Assembly (NCBI RefSeq): GCF_024166365.1
Contig: NC_064820.1
Span: 148,448,001 to 148,512,000, forward strand
Direction: 5' to 3'
Length of the DNA: 64,000 bases
Origin: Elephas maximus indicus
Lineage: Eukaryota > Chordata > Mammalia > Proboscidea > Elephantidae
A model generated the notes under the pieces. The model did not search any database, was not told the DNA's origin, and saw nothing but the letters and a program-made list of their open reading frames with translations. The position numbers and the translations under genes were made by a program. Below are positions 23,098 to 32,104 of this stretch, piece after piece; the stretch's first letter is position 1, and every line of letters begins with the position of its first letter.

Positions 23098-23302
23098 ACA
23101 AAACGAGACAACCAAACCTGTTCCTGTTGAGCTGGTTTCGACTCATAGCGACCATAGAGGACACAGTAGAACTTCTCCATAGGTTTTCCAAGGTTATAGT
23201 CTTTACGGAAGCAGACCACCACATCTTTCTTCTGCAGAGCAGCTGGTGGGTTCAAATGGCTGACCTTTCAGCCAGCAGCCAATTGCTTAACCACTGCTCC
23301 AC
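23098..23302 (-). mobile_element. AfroSINE (minus strand)
   Basis: Tail GAGCTGGTTTCGACTCATAG at left; GGTGGGTTCAAATGGCTGAC (B-box side) and TTAACCACTGC at right. Confidence 0.88.
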
Positions 23303-23324
23303 TCTGTATCATACTTATATCTAT

Positions 23325-23933
23325 ATTGTTGTCGTTGTTAGGTGCCCTTGAATCTGTTCGAACTCAGAGCAACCCTATGTACAATAGAGTGAAATACTGC
23401 CCGGTCCTGCACCATCCTCACAATCGTTGTTATGCTTGAGCTCATTGCTGCAGCCACTCTGTCAATCCACCTCACTGAGGGTCTTCCTCTTTTTCGATGA
23501 CGCTCTACTTTACCAAGCATGATGTCCTTCTTCAGGTTTTGGTCAATCCTGATTACATGTCCAAAGTATGTGAAATAAAGTCTCACTATCCTTGCCTCTA
23601 AAGAGCATTTCGGCTGTACTTCTTCCAAGACAGATTTGTTTGTTTTTCTGGCAGTCCATGGGATATTCAATATTCATCACCAACATCATAATTCAAAGGC
23701 ATCAATTCTTTTTCAGTCTTCCTCACTCATTGTCCAGTTTTCCCATGCACATGAGGTGATTGAAAATATCGTGGCTTGGGTGGCTTGGGTGAGGTAAAGT
23801 TTAGTCCGCAGAGTGACATCTTTGCTTCTGAACACTTTAAAGAGGTCTTTTGCAGCAGATTTGCCCAATGTAATACATTGTTTGATTTCTTGGCTGTTGC
23901 TTCCATTGGGATTGATTGAGGGTCTATCAATCT
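23325..23933 (-). mobile_element. RTE-clade LINE, 5'-truncated, minus strand
   Basis: 3' tail (GTT units, then TTAGGTGCCCTTGAATC) followed by the C-terminal ORF. The minus strand reads RKRGRPSVRWIDRVAAAMSS, a hallmark of the RTE C-terminus. Frameshifted. Confidence 0.88.
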
Positions 23934-24132
23934 AAAAGTTTAAGATCTACATATTATATATATTATGATGATGTGTAAATATACAAGACAAATACTGAAT
24001 ATATCATCATTTCCCTCATCTATGATGTAAGGATGATGATAGCACTCACCTCCCAGAGTTGCTGTGCGGACAAAGCTTAGGCACAGTGAGTAGCATATTA
24101 ATTGCTTAGAAAATTTTGGACATTATTGATAG

Positions 24133-24325
24133 CTAACATTTGAAGACTAAGATGCGCCTGACCCAAACCATGGTGTTTTCAATCGCCTCATATGCATACA
24201 AAAGCTGGACGATGAATAGGAAGACCGAAGAATTGACGCCCTTGTTTTGTTTTGTTCTGTTCTGTTGTACATAGGGTCGCTATGGGTCAGAACTGATTCC
24301 AGGGCACCTAACAACAACAACAACA
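24133..24325 (+). mobile_element. RTE-clade LINE 3' piece with internal deletion
   Basis: Reads from the RTE segment GTGTTTTCAATCGCCTCATA and, after AAGAATTGACG, jumps directly to the 3' tail (GTTGTACATAGGGTCGCTAT, ending in AAC repeats). Several hundred bases of C-terminal ORF are missing. Confidence 0.8.
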
Positions 24326-24330
24326 CTTAT

Positions 24331-24484
24331 TTGGGAGCTCTGGTGGCGCAGTTGTTAAGAGCTCGGCTGCTAACCAAAAAGTTGGTGGCTTGATACACCA
24401 GCTGCTCCTTGGAAACCCTATGGAGCAGTTCTACTCTGTCCTGTAGGGTCTCTGTGAGTCCTAATTGACTTGATGGCAACAGGA
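24331..24484 (+). mobile_element. AfroSINE
   Basis: GGGAGCTCTGGTGGCGCAGT head, TGGTGGCTTGATACACC (mutated B-box) and the usual tail ending GATGGCAACAGG. Confidence 0.9.
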
Positions 24485-25199
24485 ATACTTATTTAGAGCT
24501 GACTTCCAGCCTGACCTTTGGCATTCTGCTTTCCACGCATTATTTCAATTATCCATTAATAGATAGAGTTCTGAACTTGGGGGCTATAGAGAAACTAGGG
24601 GTGGGGGAAGAGTCCCTAAACTCTAAAACTGGTTTGGAAAATCATATGTGGTGTGTATTTTATATTGAAACTGTCAACGGCTTTCAATCAGAAAGAACTT
24701 CTGATTTAGAATCAGACATGAGCTAGAATTCTTTCAGTGCTGTTTTAGCTTAAGCTTGGGTGTTTCTTCACAGGGAAATAATCACATTACAGAAAGACCT
24801 AGGAGTTTCTAATGAAACACTTCCTGCCCTCTCTGGGCAAAGTTTTCCTCCCTACCTCTTGTAATGAATTTTGCAAAAATGTCGTTCAGGTGTGGGACAC
24901 AATGTGCGCGATTACAGGCACAGGCTGGCTCTTTGGCCTCACAGACGCTGAGGCTCAGCAGTGGTCAAGGGAGAGGAAGACAGGGAAAAGGGTTAAGGAA
25001 ATTCATTTGGTGGCCCCAGCCTCTCTGGGCCTGGGATGTACCGCCTTCGCCCAGGCTGCTCGCTGCGCCTTTAAAGTCCACTGGGAGTGTGATGTCAGAG
25101 TCCTGCAGGCACTTGGAGAGGTGAGCACAGCAGCGATCACAGGGGGTGACTGACTTGGTGACTGGATTTGGAGCAGTATCTGCAGTGTGCCCAAGTCAC
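24485..25199. other. Unique DNA upstream of the SLC25A48 promoter
   Basis: No repeats recognised. It contains a CRE-like TGATGTCAG near 25091 and the TTTAAAG box at 25070-25076. These may be promoter-proximal elements, but this is inference. Confidence 0.4.
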
Positions 25200-25860
25200 C
25201 ACTTTTCTTCCTGGAGCGCTCGGCGCGGACCATGCCCGGCGGACACTGAGCGGGCATTGACCCTGCTCTGGGAGGACGAGGCGCCGCGCGGCACTGGCCA
25301 TGGGCAGCTTCCAGCTGGAAGACTTTGCGGCTGGCTGGATCGGAGGTGAGTGCGCTTCAGGAACCCTCTGGGCCAGAAAGACAAAGAGGGACCGGGCCTA
25401 GCGCTGCGCTGGCCGAGTTTGCACACACTGCTCTGTGTTAGGAAGCTTTGCGCCGGGTGCACTTCCACCACGCGCCCTGGCGTGCGCGCCGCCTGCTGCT
25501 GGGAGTCCCCCGACGCGGCGCGTCCTCTTGGGTGGTCTTCCCAGCTTGCAGTGGGAGCTTAACTCTGAAAACTTCACAGCGATTCGACCCGAGCTTCCGA
25601 TTTGCCCCAAAGTTAGAACCCATTGAACTTGATCCGGTAATGATTAAACCGCGCCTCAGAGCAGACAACCAATGGAGCGTCCAGGCGTGCACACACCCTT
25701 CGGTGACTCGGTTCGCACCTGAATTTGGGGACGCGGCTCGCTGGAACTTGTGTGTAAGGGTGGCAGTTGGCTGCTGGCCCCAGGGCTCGGGGTGGGGTGG
25801 TGGGAGGCCCCTAAGAAGATCCTCAACGGAAGGGAGCAGAGCGCACAGTGCTGGGAGTGC
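25200..25860 (+). promoter_or_regulatory. SLC25A48: CpG-rich promoter and 5'UTR region of SLC25A48
   Basis: CpG density rises sharply around the SLC25A48 start codon (dense clusters near 25215-25295, 25450-25530 and 25650-25830) in a window where CpG is otherwise scarce. This is the pattern of a CpG-island promoter. A TTTAAAG box at 25070-25076 could be a weak TATA-like element for a start about 30 bases downstream, but CpG promoters often lack one. The transcription start cannot be fixed from sequence alone; the 5'UTR probably begins somewhere between 25095 and 25290. Confidence 0.6.
25300..25345 (+). CDS. SLC25A48: SLC25A48 coding exon 1 (start codon exon)
   Basis: First coding exon of a mitochondrial carrier of the SLC25 family, an inner-membrane transporter. 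SLC25A48 has been linked to choline import into mitochondria (established knowledge, not visible here). The exon encodes MGSFQLEDFAAGWIG plus the first base of a Gly codon. This N-terminus, read on into exons 2 to 4, is what I recognise as SLC25A48. The start is chosen because the ATG sits in a strong Kozak context (GCC before, G after), inside CpG-rich DNA, and opens the first transmembrane helix of the carrier fold directly, as expected in a family without a cleaved presequence. The exon ends with a GTGAGT donor in phase 1. The protein is about 310 residues in other mammals; about 45% of it is encoded in this window. Confidence 0.93.
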
Positions 25861-26699
25861 TGGTAGACTGCCAGCTAAGAGAAACTTTCCCTTTCTTTAG
25901 CGGCTATCATCCATCGCCTCCCCTCAAGGCACTGTTGGCCCGAGCCTGGGATGGGTTTGTTTGGGCAACAGTTGCATTTATTTTCCGGCTTCTCTATTCT
26001 TCTCTTTCCAATACATCTATCCCTCCTCCTTTCTCTGGTATTTGGTGGTGGTGATGGGAGGGGGAGCATTTGAGGGACTTTACTTGTTGTAAAAAAAAAC
26101 TTACCATTCCTTTAGCCCCATCCAAGAGAGTCGTCAAAAAAAGGATGTTAACAAATGCAACCCCCTCTCCAAAGAAAAAATAAAAATACTGGGGTGCTAA
26201 GGCAGCGGCTACTGCTGGCATGTTTGTGCCCCACAGAATATTCTAGGCATGAAAGAGGCCCCAGAGATTTGCAAGGGAGAAAAAGAAAAGAAAAGAGCAA
26301 CAAACTAGGTATGATAACAGGCCCTTCCCCTCCGGTACCCCCTCCCACATAGGTAATCAGCCCCCCAACCCCCACACGGAGGAGGCAGCAGGGCTTGGCT
26401 CTCACACCTTCTGGGCAGAGTAACCAGAACAACCTCAGAAGGACTGGCTTGATTTGGAGGGTGGGATGAGTCAGATCAGCTCAAGGCCTCAGATTACAAA
26501 GAGACCCTCCCCAGTGAGGGTCCTCCCCAGGATCCTCCCCAGCTCACAGGCAAGTAGAAGATTGTACCTTATTCAGAGCTTGTCCTTTCTTTGAGGATGT
26601 TAGCCTGCCTTTTGTTTTTCCTTTGCTCCTACGAAATGATGAGCGTTCTAACAGCAAATACTAGGTCCCAGGTGCTGTTGCAAGTGCTATATGTATTTT
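25861..26699 (+). other. SLC25A48 intron 1, unique 5' part
   Basis: After the CpG-rich zone the intron is largely unique, with A-runs near 26090 and a purine-rich patch at 26270-26300. No exon is recognised. Confidence 0.5.
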
Positions 26700-27165
26700 T
26701 TTTCTTTAAACAACTTTAATCAAGGTATATTTTATGTACCATAAACTACATTCAAGTGTACAATTCAATGATTTTTAGTAACTTTACTGAGTGGTATAAC
26801 CATCACTATACATCTATTTTAGAACACATTTGTTCCCCTTATAAAATCCCACATGCTCATTTACAGTTAATTCCTGTTCCCACCTCCAGCTCCAGGCAAA
26901 TACAAATCTGCTTTCTGTCTCTATAATAAATTCACCTTTTCTGGACATTTTAAATAAATGGGATTATACAACATATGGTCTCTTAAACCCTGGTGGCATA
27001 GTGGTTAAGTGCCACGGCTGCTAACCAAAGGGTCGGCAGTTCGAATCCATCAGGCGCTCCTTGGAAACTCTATGGGGCAGTGCTACTCTGTCTTATAGGG
27101 TCGCTATGAGTTAGAATCGACTTGACGGCACTGGATTTGTTTTTTTTGTGTCTGGTCATATATAT
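26700..27165 (-). mobile_element. L1M 3' end interrupted by an AfroSINE
   Basis: Minus-strand L1M 3' region (ATAAACTACATTCAAGTGTA, and GGGATTATACAACATATGGT at the break), split by the SINE at 26985-27147. Confidence 0.65.
26985..27147 (+). mobile_element. AfroSINE
   Basis: AACCCTGGTGGCATAGTGGT head, GGCAGTTCGAATCC intact B-box, GGTCGCTATGAGTTAGAATC tail. Confidence 0.92.
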
Positions 27166-27169
27166 TACT

Positions 27170-27290
27170 TTTTGAAATTATTTTAACAACCTCAGTGAGG
27201 TAGGTATTATTATTATATGCCCATTTAACAGATGGGGAAATGGAGACAGAGAAACGCAGTGATTTGCCTAAGGCCATGCATCTGGAAGGC
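27170..27290 (-). mobile_element. MIR fragment
   Basis: CCTCAGTGAGGTAGGTATTA and ATGGGGAAATGGAGACAGAG on the complement of MIR. Confidence 0.7.
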
Positions 27291-28238
27291 TGGCACCACA
27301 GGCTGCCATCTTTTCCCATGTGCTCATTTATAACCTCTTAGGAGCAAATATTAGCTGTTTTCTTTCTTAATGAACTTGCATGACACATTTCACCCTTACA
27401 TCCTTCATGTTTGGTTCAAAATCTTACAGGTGTCTGAGGACCCAAGGTCTGGAAACCACTGACGTGAAAATCCCATCTTTATCTCGAACCTCTCACTTTC
27501 AGATGGGTTGGCTAATGAGCAGGCAGAAAGATAGTTGGCTCAGGGTGGACCCGGGGCTGCTGCCCTAGGCTGAGGGATACCTGCACTCACTATGGGAGAA
27601 GCCGGGTGAAGCCGTCAGAGCTCAGTCCTTCCCCTGCCGCGAGGGGTTCCTGTAGAGTGAGACTTTTGGCCACCAGGAAGCTCCAGATTCCCACTGCCCA
27701 TCTCCTGTCTACCTCTGCCAGGTTCTGTGGGAAGGAGGGGATGAGAAGGGTCTGGAGGTTTTAAACCAAGGGGAAATTTATTCTGAAGGTAGCTGGTTTC
27801 TTTGTCCCCTGTAGATATCTAATATGCCAGGACCCCTTAGCTGCCCTGGCCTAGCTAAATCACCTTTGCTGACAGACATTTCCTTCCTCAGCAGTGGGAA
27901 GGAGAATTTGTCTTGGAGAGCAGCTTCCGTCACTGACTTCTATAACAAGGACTTCATAATCTGGGTGACTTCAGGGTGGCCTTGCTTCCCTCCAGAATTG
28001 TACAGGCTTTTTGAGCAATGTGTGGATGGGCATCCAGCGTGTGCTTCACCTTTTCAAATGGGTCCTCTTAAAAACAAGCAAACAAACTCAGCAGTGACAG
28101 CACCCATTTTTGAGCATCCTACATCTGCACCTGCAGGCTCTCCGCTAAATACATCGGTTATCTCATTTCATCCTTACAGTGGAAGAATGAGGTACGTGCG
28201 ATTATAATGCCCACTTCACACTCTACATATGCACTAGA
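27291..28238. other. SLC25A48 intron 1, unique DNA
   Basis: No repeat or exon recognised in this stretch. Confidence 0.5.
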
Positions 28239-28243
28239 GTAGG

Positions 28244-28759
28244 TGCCCTAGTCATCTAGTGCTGCCATAACAGAAATACCACAAGTGGATGGCTTTAACA
28301 AAGAGAAATTTATTTTCTCACAGTCTAGTAAGCTACAAGTCCAAATTCAGGGCATAGGCTCCAGGAGAAGGCTTTCTCTCTCTGTCGGCTCTGGAGGCAG
28401 GTCCTTGTCCTCAATCTCCCCCTGGTCGAGGAGTTTCTCAGGTGCAGGGACCCCGTGTCCAAAGGACATGCTCTGCTCCTGGTACTGCTTTCTTGGTGGT
28501 ATGAAGTCCCCAATTCTCTGCTTGCTTCCCTTTCCTTTTATCTCTTGAAAGATAGAGTGGTGCAGGCCACACCCCAGGGAAACTCCCTTTTCACTGGATC
28601 AGGGAGGTGACCTGAGTATGGGTGGTATCACAATCCCACCCTAATCCTCTCAACATAAAATTACAATCACAAAATGGAGGACAACCACACAATACTGGGA
28701 AGCATGGCCTAACCAAGTTGACTCATATTTTTTGGGGGGACACAATTCAATCCATGACA
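28244..28759 (-). mobile_element. MaLR-type solo LTR with 5-bp target duplication
   Basis: Complete 516-bp LTR bounded TG...CA and flanked by GTAGG at 28239-28243 and 28760-28764. The minus strand starts TGTCATGGATTGAATTGTGT and ends with the AATAAA region and GGCAGCACTAG. Its interior matches the LTR at 63242-63738. Confidence 0.9.
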
Positions 28760-29050
28760 GTAGGCATGGAGAAGTTAAGTAACCTGCAGGTAAGTGAACA
28801 GTTTCTGAGTTTTCCCTTCACTCCCCTCTTTTGGGCTACTTGCGTCCTGGGGCAGGACCCAGGTTTTACTGGATTTTTTCTGCCTCTCTTGGTACCTAGG
28901 ATGTTGCCTAGCATGATGGGGGTCTCCAGCAACTGGCCACTGACTGAGTGAATGAATGGGTGCTCCTGAGTCCTCTGTCCTGTCCCATGAGCCAACTGGT
29001 GCAAGACAGGAGGCCAGGAGCTGAGTGACCAAGTGTTCTTTCATCCACAG

Positions 29051-29094
29051 GTGCAGCCAGTGTCATTGTTGGCCACCCTCTGGACACAGTCAAG
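29051..29094 (+). CDS. SLC25A48: SLC25A48 coding exon 2 (44 nt)
   Basis: Short internal exon preceded by a CCACAG acceptor and followed by a GTACAG donor. It completes the split Gly codon and encodes AASVIVGHPLDTVK (residues 17-30). This is the end of helix 1 and the first part of the carrier signature Px[DE]xx[KR]x[KR]: P25, D27 and K30 are here, and R32 is supplied by exon 3. These residues form the matrix salt-bridge network in the carrier family (family knowledge). Entry phase is 1 and exit phase is 0, both consistent with the neighbouring exons. The exon is only 44 nt, its donor departs from the GTRAGT consensus, and a 35-bp minisatellite starts about 105 nt downstream, so its inclusion may be variable (inference). 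Confidence 0.93.
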
Positions 29095-29200
29095 GTACAG
29101 TACCACATTGTCCATTGCCTCTTAGAAAGGGGCCTGCCTCCAGGAATGCACCTGCTGTTTCTCGTCCCCCAGAGAGTCTCCAGCCCAGACAGGCTTTCTG

Positions 29201-29410
29201 TGGCCAGCCCATGGAGGTCAGGGTGCGAGGAGGTGTGGCCAGCCCATGGAGGTCAGGGTGCGAGGAGGTGTGGCCAGCCCATGGAGGTCAGGGTGCGAGG
29301 GGGTGTGGCCAGCCCATGGAGGTCAGGGTGCGAGGGGGTGTGGCCAGCCCATGGAGGTCAGGGTGCGAGGAGGTGTGGCCAGCCCATGGAGGTCAGGGTG
29401 CGAGGGGGCC
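29201..29410. repeat. 35-bp minisatellite, six copies
   Basis: Six 35-bp units start at 29201, 29236, 29271, 29306, 29341 and 29376, each beginning TGGCCAGCCCATGGAGGTCA. Units differ mainly at one A/G site (A in copies 1, 2 and 5; G in 3, 4 and 6). It lies 106 bases downstream of SLC25A48 exon 2. Confidence 0.97.
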
Positions 29411-30515
29411 TGGCTTGGAGTGGCCCTACCTTCATTACCTGGCAGAGATTTTGTTTTTGTGAATGCTCACTCCTGCCTCCAGGTTGACATGAACTGGTGG
29501 GGAAGGGCCAAAGGGCTGGTGAGTGTCCTTCTCTAAGTCCCTGTGGAGCTGAGGAATCATGAAAGGCTTCAAGTGTGAGGCGGCATTTGAGGCACAAATT
29601 TAAGGCCGGGTTCCAGGTGATAGAAAAGATACCCAAGCACAGGAAACAGCATGGACAAAGGCACTGAGGTGGGGAAGCTGGGTGGGGGCCATGCTTGGGA
29701 TGGGCCAGCATTGCCAGGTTTGCTGAGGTATCATCGGGTGTCTGACAACAGCTGTGGGTCAGAATCCAGGAAGGGTCAGTTGGCAGTCAGTGCTCAGAGG
29801 CTTTGGATGTCAGGTTAGGAGTTTGGACATGGGTTGGGAATGGGAAACCATTTCAACTTGATGAAGTACATGGGGTCTGAGGACTCCGGAGCTGATAGGG
29901 CAATCTGGCATTGGGATCACCCATCCCCCTTGTTCTACAGATGTAAAAACTGAGGCCCAGAAAGGGGAAGGGGCTTGTCTCAGATGACATGAGTCAGGAG
30001 TCAACTCAATGACAACAGCAACAACAATGCCTGATTCAACATGGCCAGGTTTTCTGATCAAAGCTCAGCTGCATTTGGACCAGCTAGACTGGGCTCAGTG
30101 GGCTGGCTTTGTGGAGCGTCTGCCTCTCTCTCATGACCACCCTGATAGGGCTTCTTGCCTTAATCCAGCATGATCCCTGCCATGTCAGGCTGCCCACTGA
30201 CTGTCCTGTCCAGCCTTTGGCATGCATGTTGGCTTATGCCAGCCAGGGTACGCTTGCTCTGTTAGCTCAGTGGGGTCTGTGGCTTGGACCAGGCAGTGGC
30301 CCAGCTCTCAGCATTGAGCTCCAGATGCCTCTCCTCTCTCCCCTTGAGAACTTGTCCTTCATTTGTCAAGTGGGGAGAGTGTGCCTGCCTCATAGCATTT
30401 GAGAGATTCAGTGAGGTAAGTTACGTGAGATGCCCAGTGTTTTCCCAAGTATGCAGTAGGTACATACTAAATGCTAGCTCCAGCTATGATTGAAAAAAAA
30501 AAAAAAAGATTGGGA
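29411..30515. other. SLC25A48 intron 2, mostly unique
   Basis: Small MIR-like pieces at 29925-30000 (minus) and 30350-30480 (plus), and an A-run at 30494-30507. No exon recognised. Confidence 0.5.
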
Positions 30516-30712
30516 GCCCTATAAACAAACAAACAAACATACAAAGAAACCCTGCTGCTCTTGAGTCAATTCTGACTCACAGTGTCTCCATGTGTTACAG
30601 AGTAGAACTGCTCCATAGGGTTTTCTTGGCTGCAATCTTTATGGAAGCAGATCACCAAGCCTTTCTTCCATGGTGTCACTGGGTGGGTTCAAACAGCCAA
30701 CCTTTAAGTTAG
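30516..30712 (-). mobile_element. AfroSINE (minus strand)
   Basis: AAAC-type simple tail at left, GAGTCAATTCTGACTCACAG, and GGTGGGTTCAAACAGCCAAC on the B-box side; head truncated. Confidence 0.88.
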
Positions 30713-31411
30713 TAATCATGTACAAACTGTTCGCACCATCCAGGGACCTTATAGGAGACCCTGTAGATCTAGGCTTTGCTGCTGGCCTCGGTGCCAGCTT
30801 CCCTGGGCACTCAGGAAGGCTGGCAGACCTTAGCTCTATCGCTTTGAAAATTATTCTGTGATCTGGGTTTTACTCTTGCGTTGAGTTCCCTCATGTACCA
30901 TTTGCTTGAGTGACTGATCACTCAACCTTTACTGGGAACGTGATCCCTCCTGGGAAGGGGTCAACCATTTTATAGATTCGTTGCCCAGGAGCAACCTGGA
31001 CAGAGCTGAGGCCCAAGGGAGAGAGTGACCTCATACCAGCCTTAAACAGGGCAGAGAGAGAGGCCTGCACCACCCCTCCCCAGAGCCACATCGTTGTCCT
31101 GCTTGGGGAACCTTTCCCACTCCAAGGCCGACCTCTATGGTTCTGCTTAACAAAGAGACCAGGCAGGCCCAGTTCTCGACTGGCTACATCTCCCAGGGAC
31201 CCTTCTCCACCGCCCAGTTTAAAATTGCAGTTTCCTTCCTAAAACCCATCCCTTATCTTCCTCCTTGTTGTCACCATCTGACATATGTATTTACTTGGGA
31301 ATCATTTCTTATTGGCTGTCTCACTTGACCCCACTAGGTTGTAAGTTCCACGAGGGCAGGGGCTTCGTTTTGCTCACTGCTGAATTCTCTGAGACTGGAA
31401 CAGTGACTGCT
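30713..31411. other. SLC25A48 intron 2, unique DNA
   Basis: No repeat or exon recognised. The end resembles a decayed MIR or L2 tail (GTAAGTTCCACGAGGGCAGG), which I cannot place firmly. Confidence 0.4.
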
Positions 31412-31612
31412 ATACATAGGTACAAACAGTTAATGTATACAGCTGCTAAATGAAAGATTGTGGTTCAAGCCCACCCAGAAATACCTCAGAAGAAAGGCCT
31501 GACAATCTACTTCCCAAAATCAGCCATGAAAGCCCTATGGAGTGCAGTTCTGCTCTAACACACGTGAGTCACCATGAATCAGAGTCAGCTTGATGGCAAT
31601 TATTGTTTTTCT
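31412..31612 (+). mobile_element. AfroSINE-related SINE, diverged variant
   Basis: Head GTACAAACAGTTAATGTATA, B-box GGTTCAAGCCC, a longer body with GCCTGACAATCTACTTCCCA, and tail GAGTCACCATGAATCAGAG. It resembles the copies at 39374-39586 and 52008-52202 in having the longer body. Confidence 0.82.
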
Positions 31613-32086
31613 TCTTCAGTAAATATTGGTTGAATAAATGAATACATTTCTTGGATTATAAAAGTAATGTTTATGAGCAATTACAATACAACATATACAA
31701 TATATCCCACATATATTTTCTATGGCTATATATGTCTATAAGCACATTTAGAAGGATGCCTATCAAACCGTTAGCCATGCTATCGACCACAGTTAGCTCA
31801 GGGTGGGGCAGGAGGAGGTGGAGGGCTGCAGGATAGGGTGATTCAAAGGGGGCTTCAGCCTAACACATAATGCTGAAATGTTTTTTATTAAAAGAACACA
31901 TGGGGTGGCCAATAGTCGAAATCGACTCAATGGCAACTAACAACATTTCTATATTATTTGTGCACTTAAAATTTATTTTTAAAATTGTATAAGCTAAAAA
32001 TAAAAGTAACATCTGTTTATTATAGGAAAGCTGGGAAACGTAGAAAAGTTCAATATAAAAAATCAAATTCACCCATGATTTTCGCC
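31613..32086. other. AT-rich intron 2 DNA
   Basis: Mostly AT-rich, with a SINE/RTE tail fragment at 31900-31946 (AAATCGACTCAATGGCAACT) and possibly a decayed LINE piece at 31985-32070. Confidence 0.4.
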
Positions 32087-32104
32087 TCCAAGACCCTCAT
32101 TTTT

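Noticed and set aside
24812-25153. Open frame of 113 codons just upstream of SLC25A48 exon 1
   Set aside because: Its peptide is unlike any carrier N-terminus and it ends before the CpG-rich start; the ATG at 25300 fits the protein directly.
29025-29536. Repetitive peptide frames of about 100-145 codons
   Set aside because: They are produced by the 35-bp minisatellite, which is open in all three + frames; the real coding part here is only exon 2 (29051-29094).
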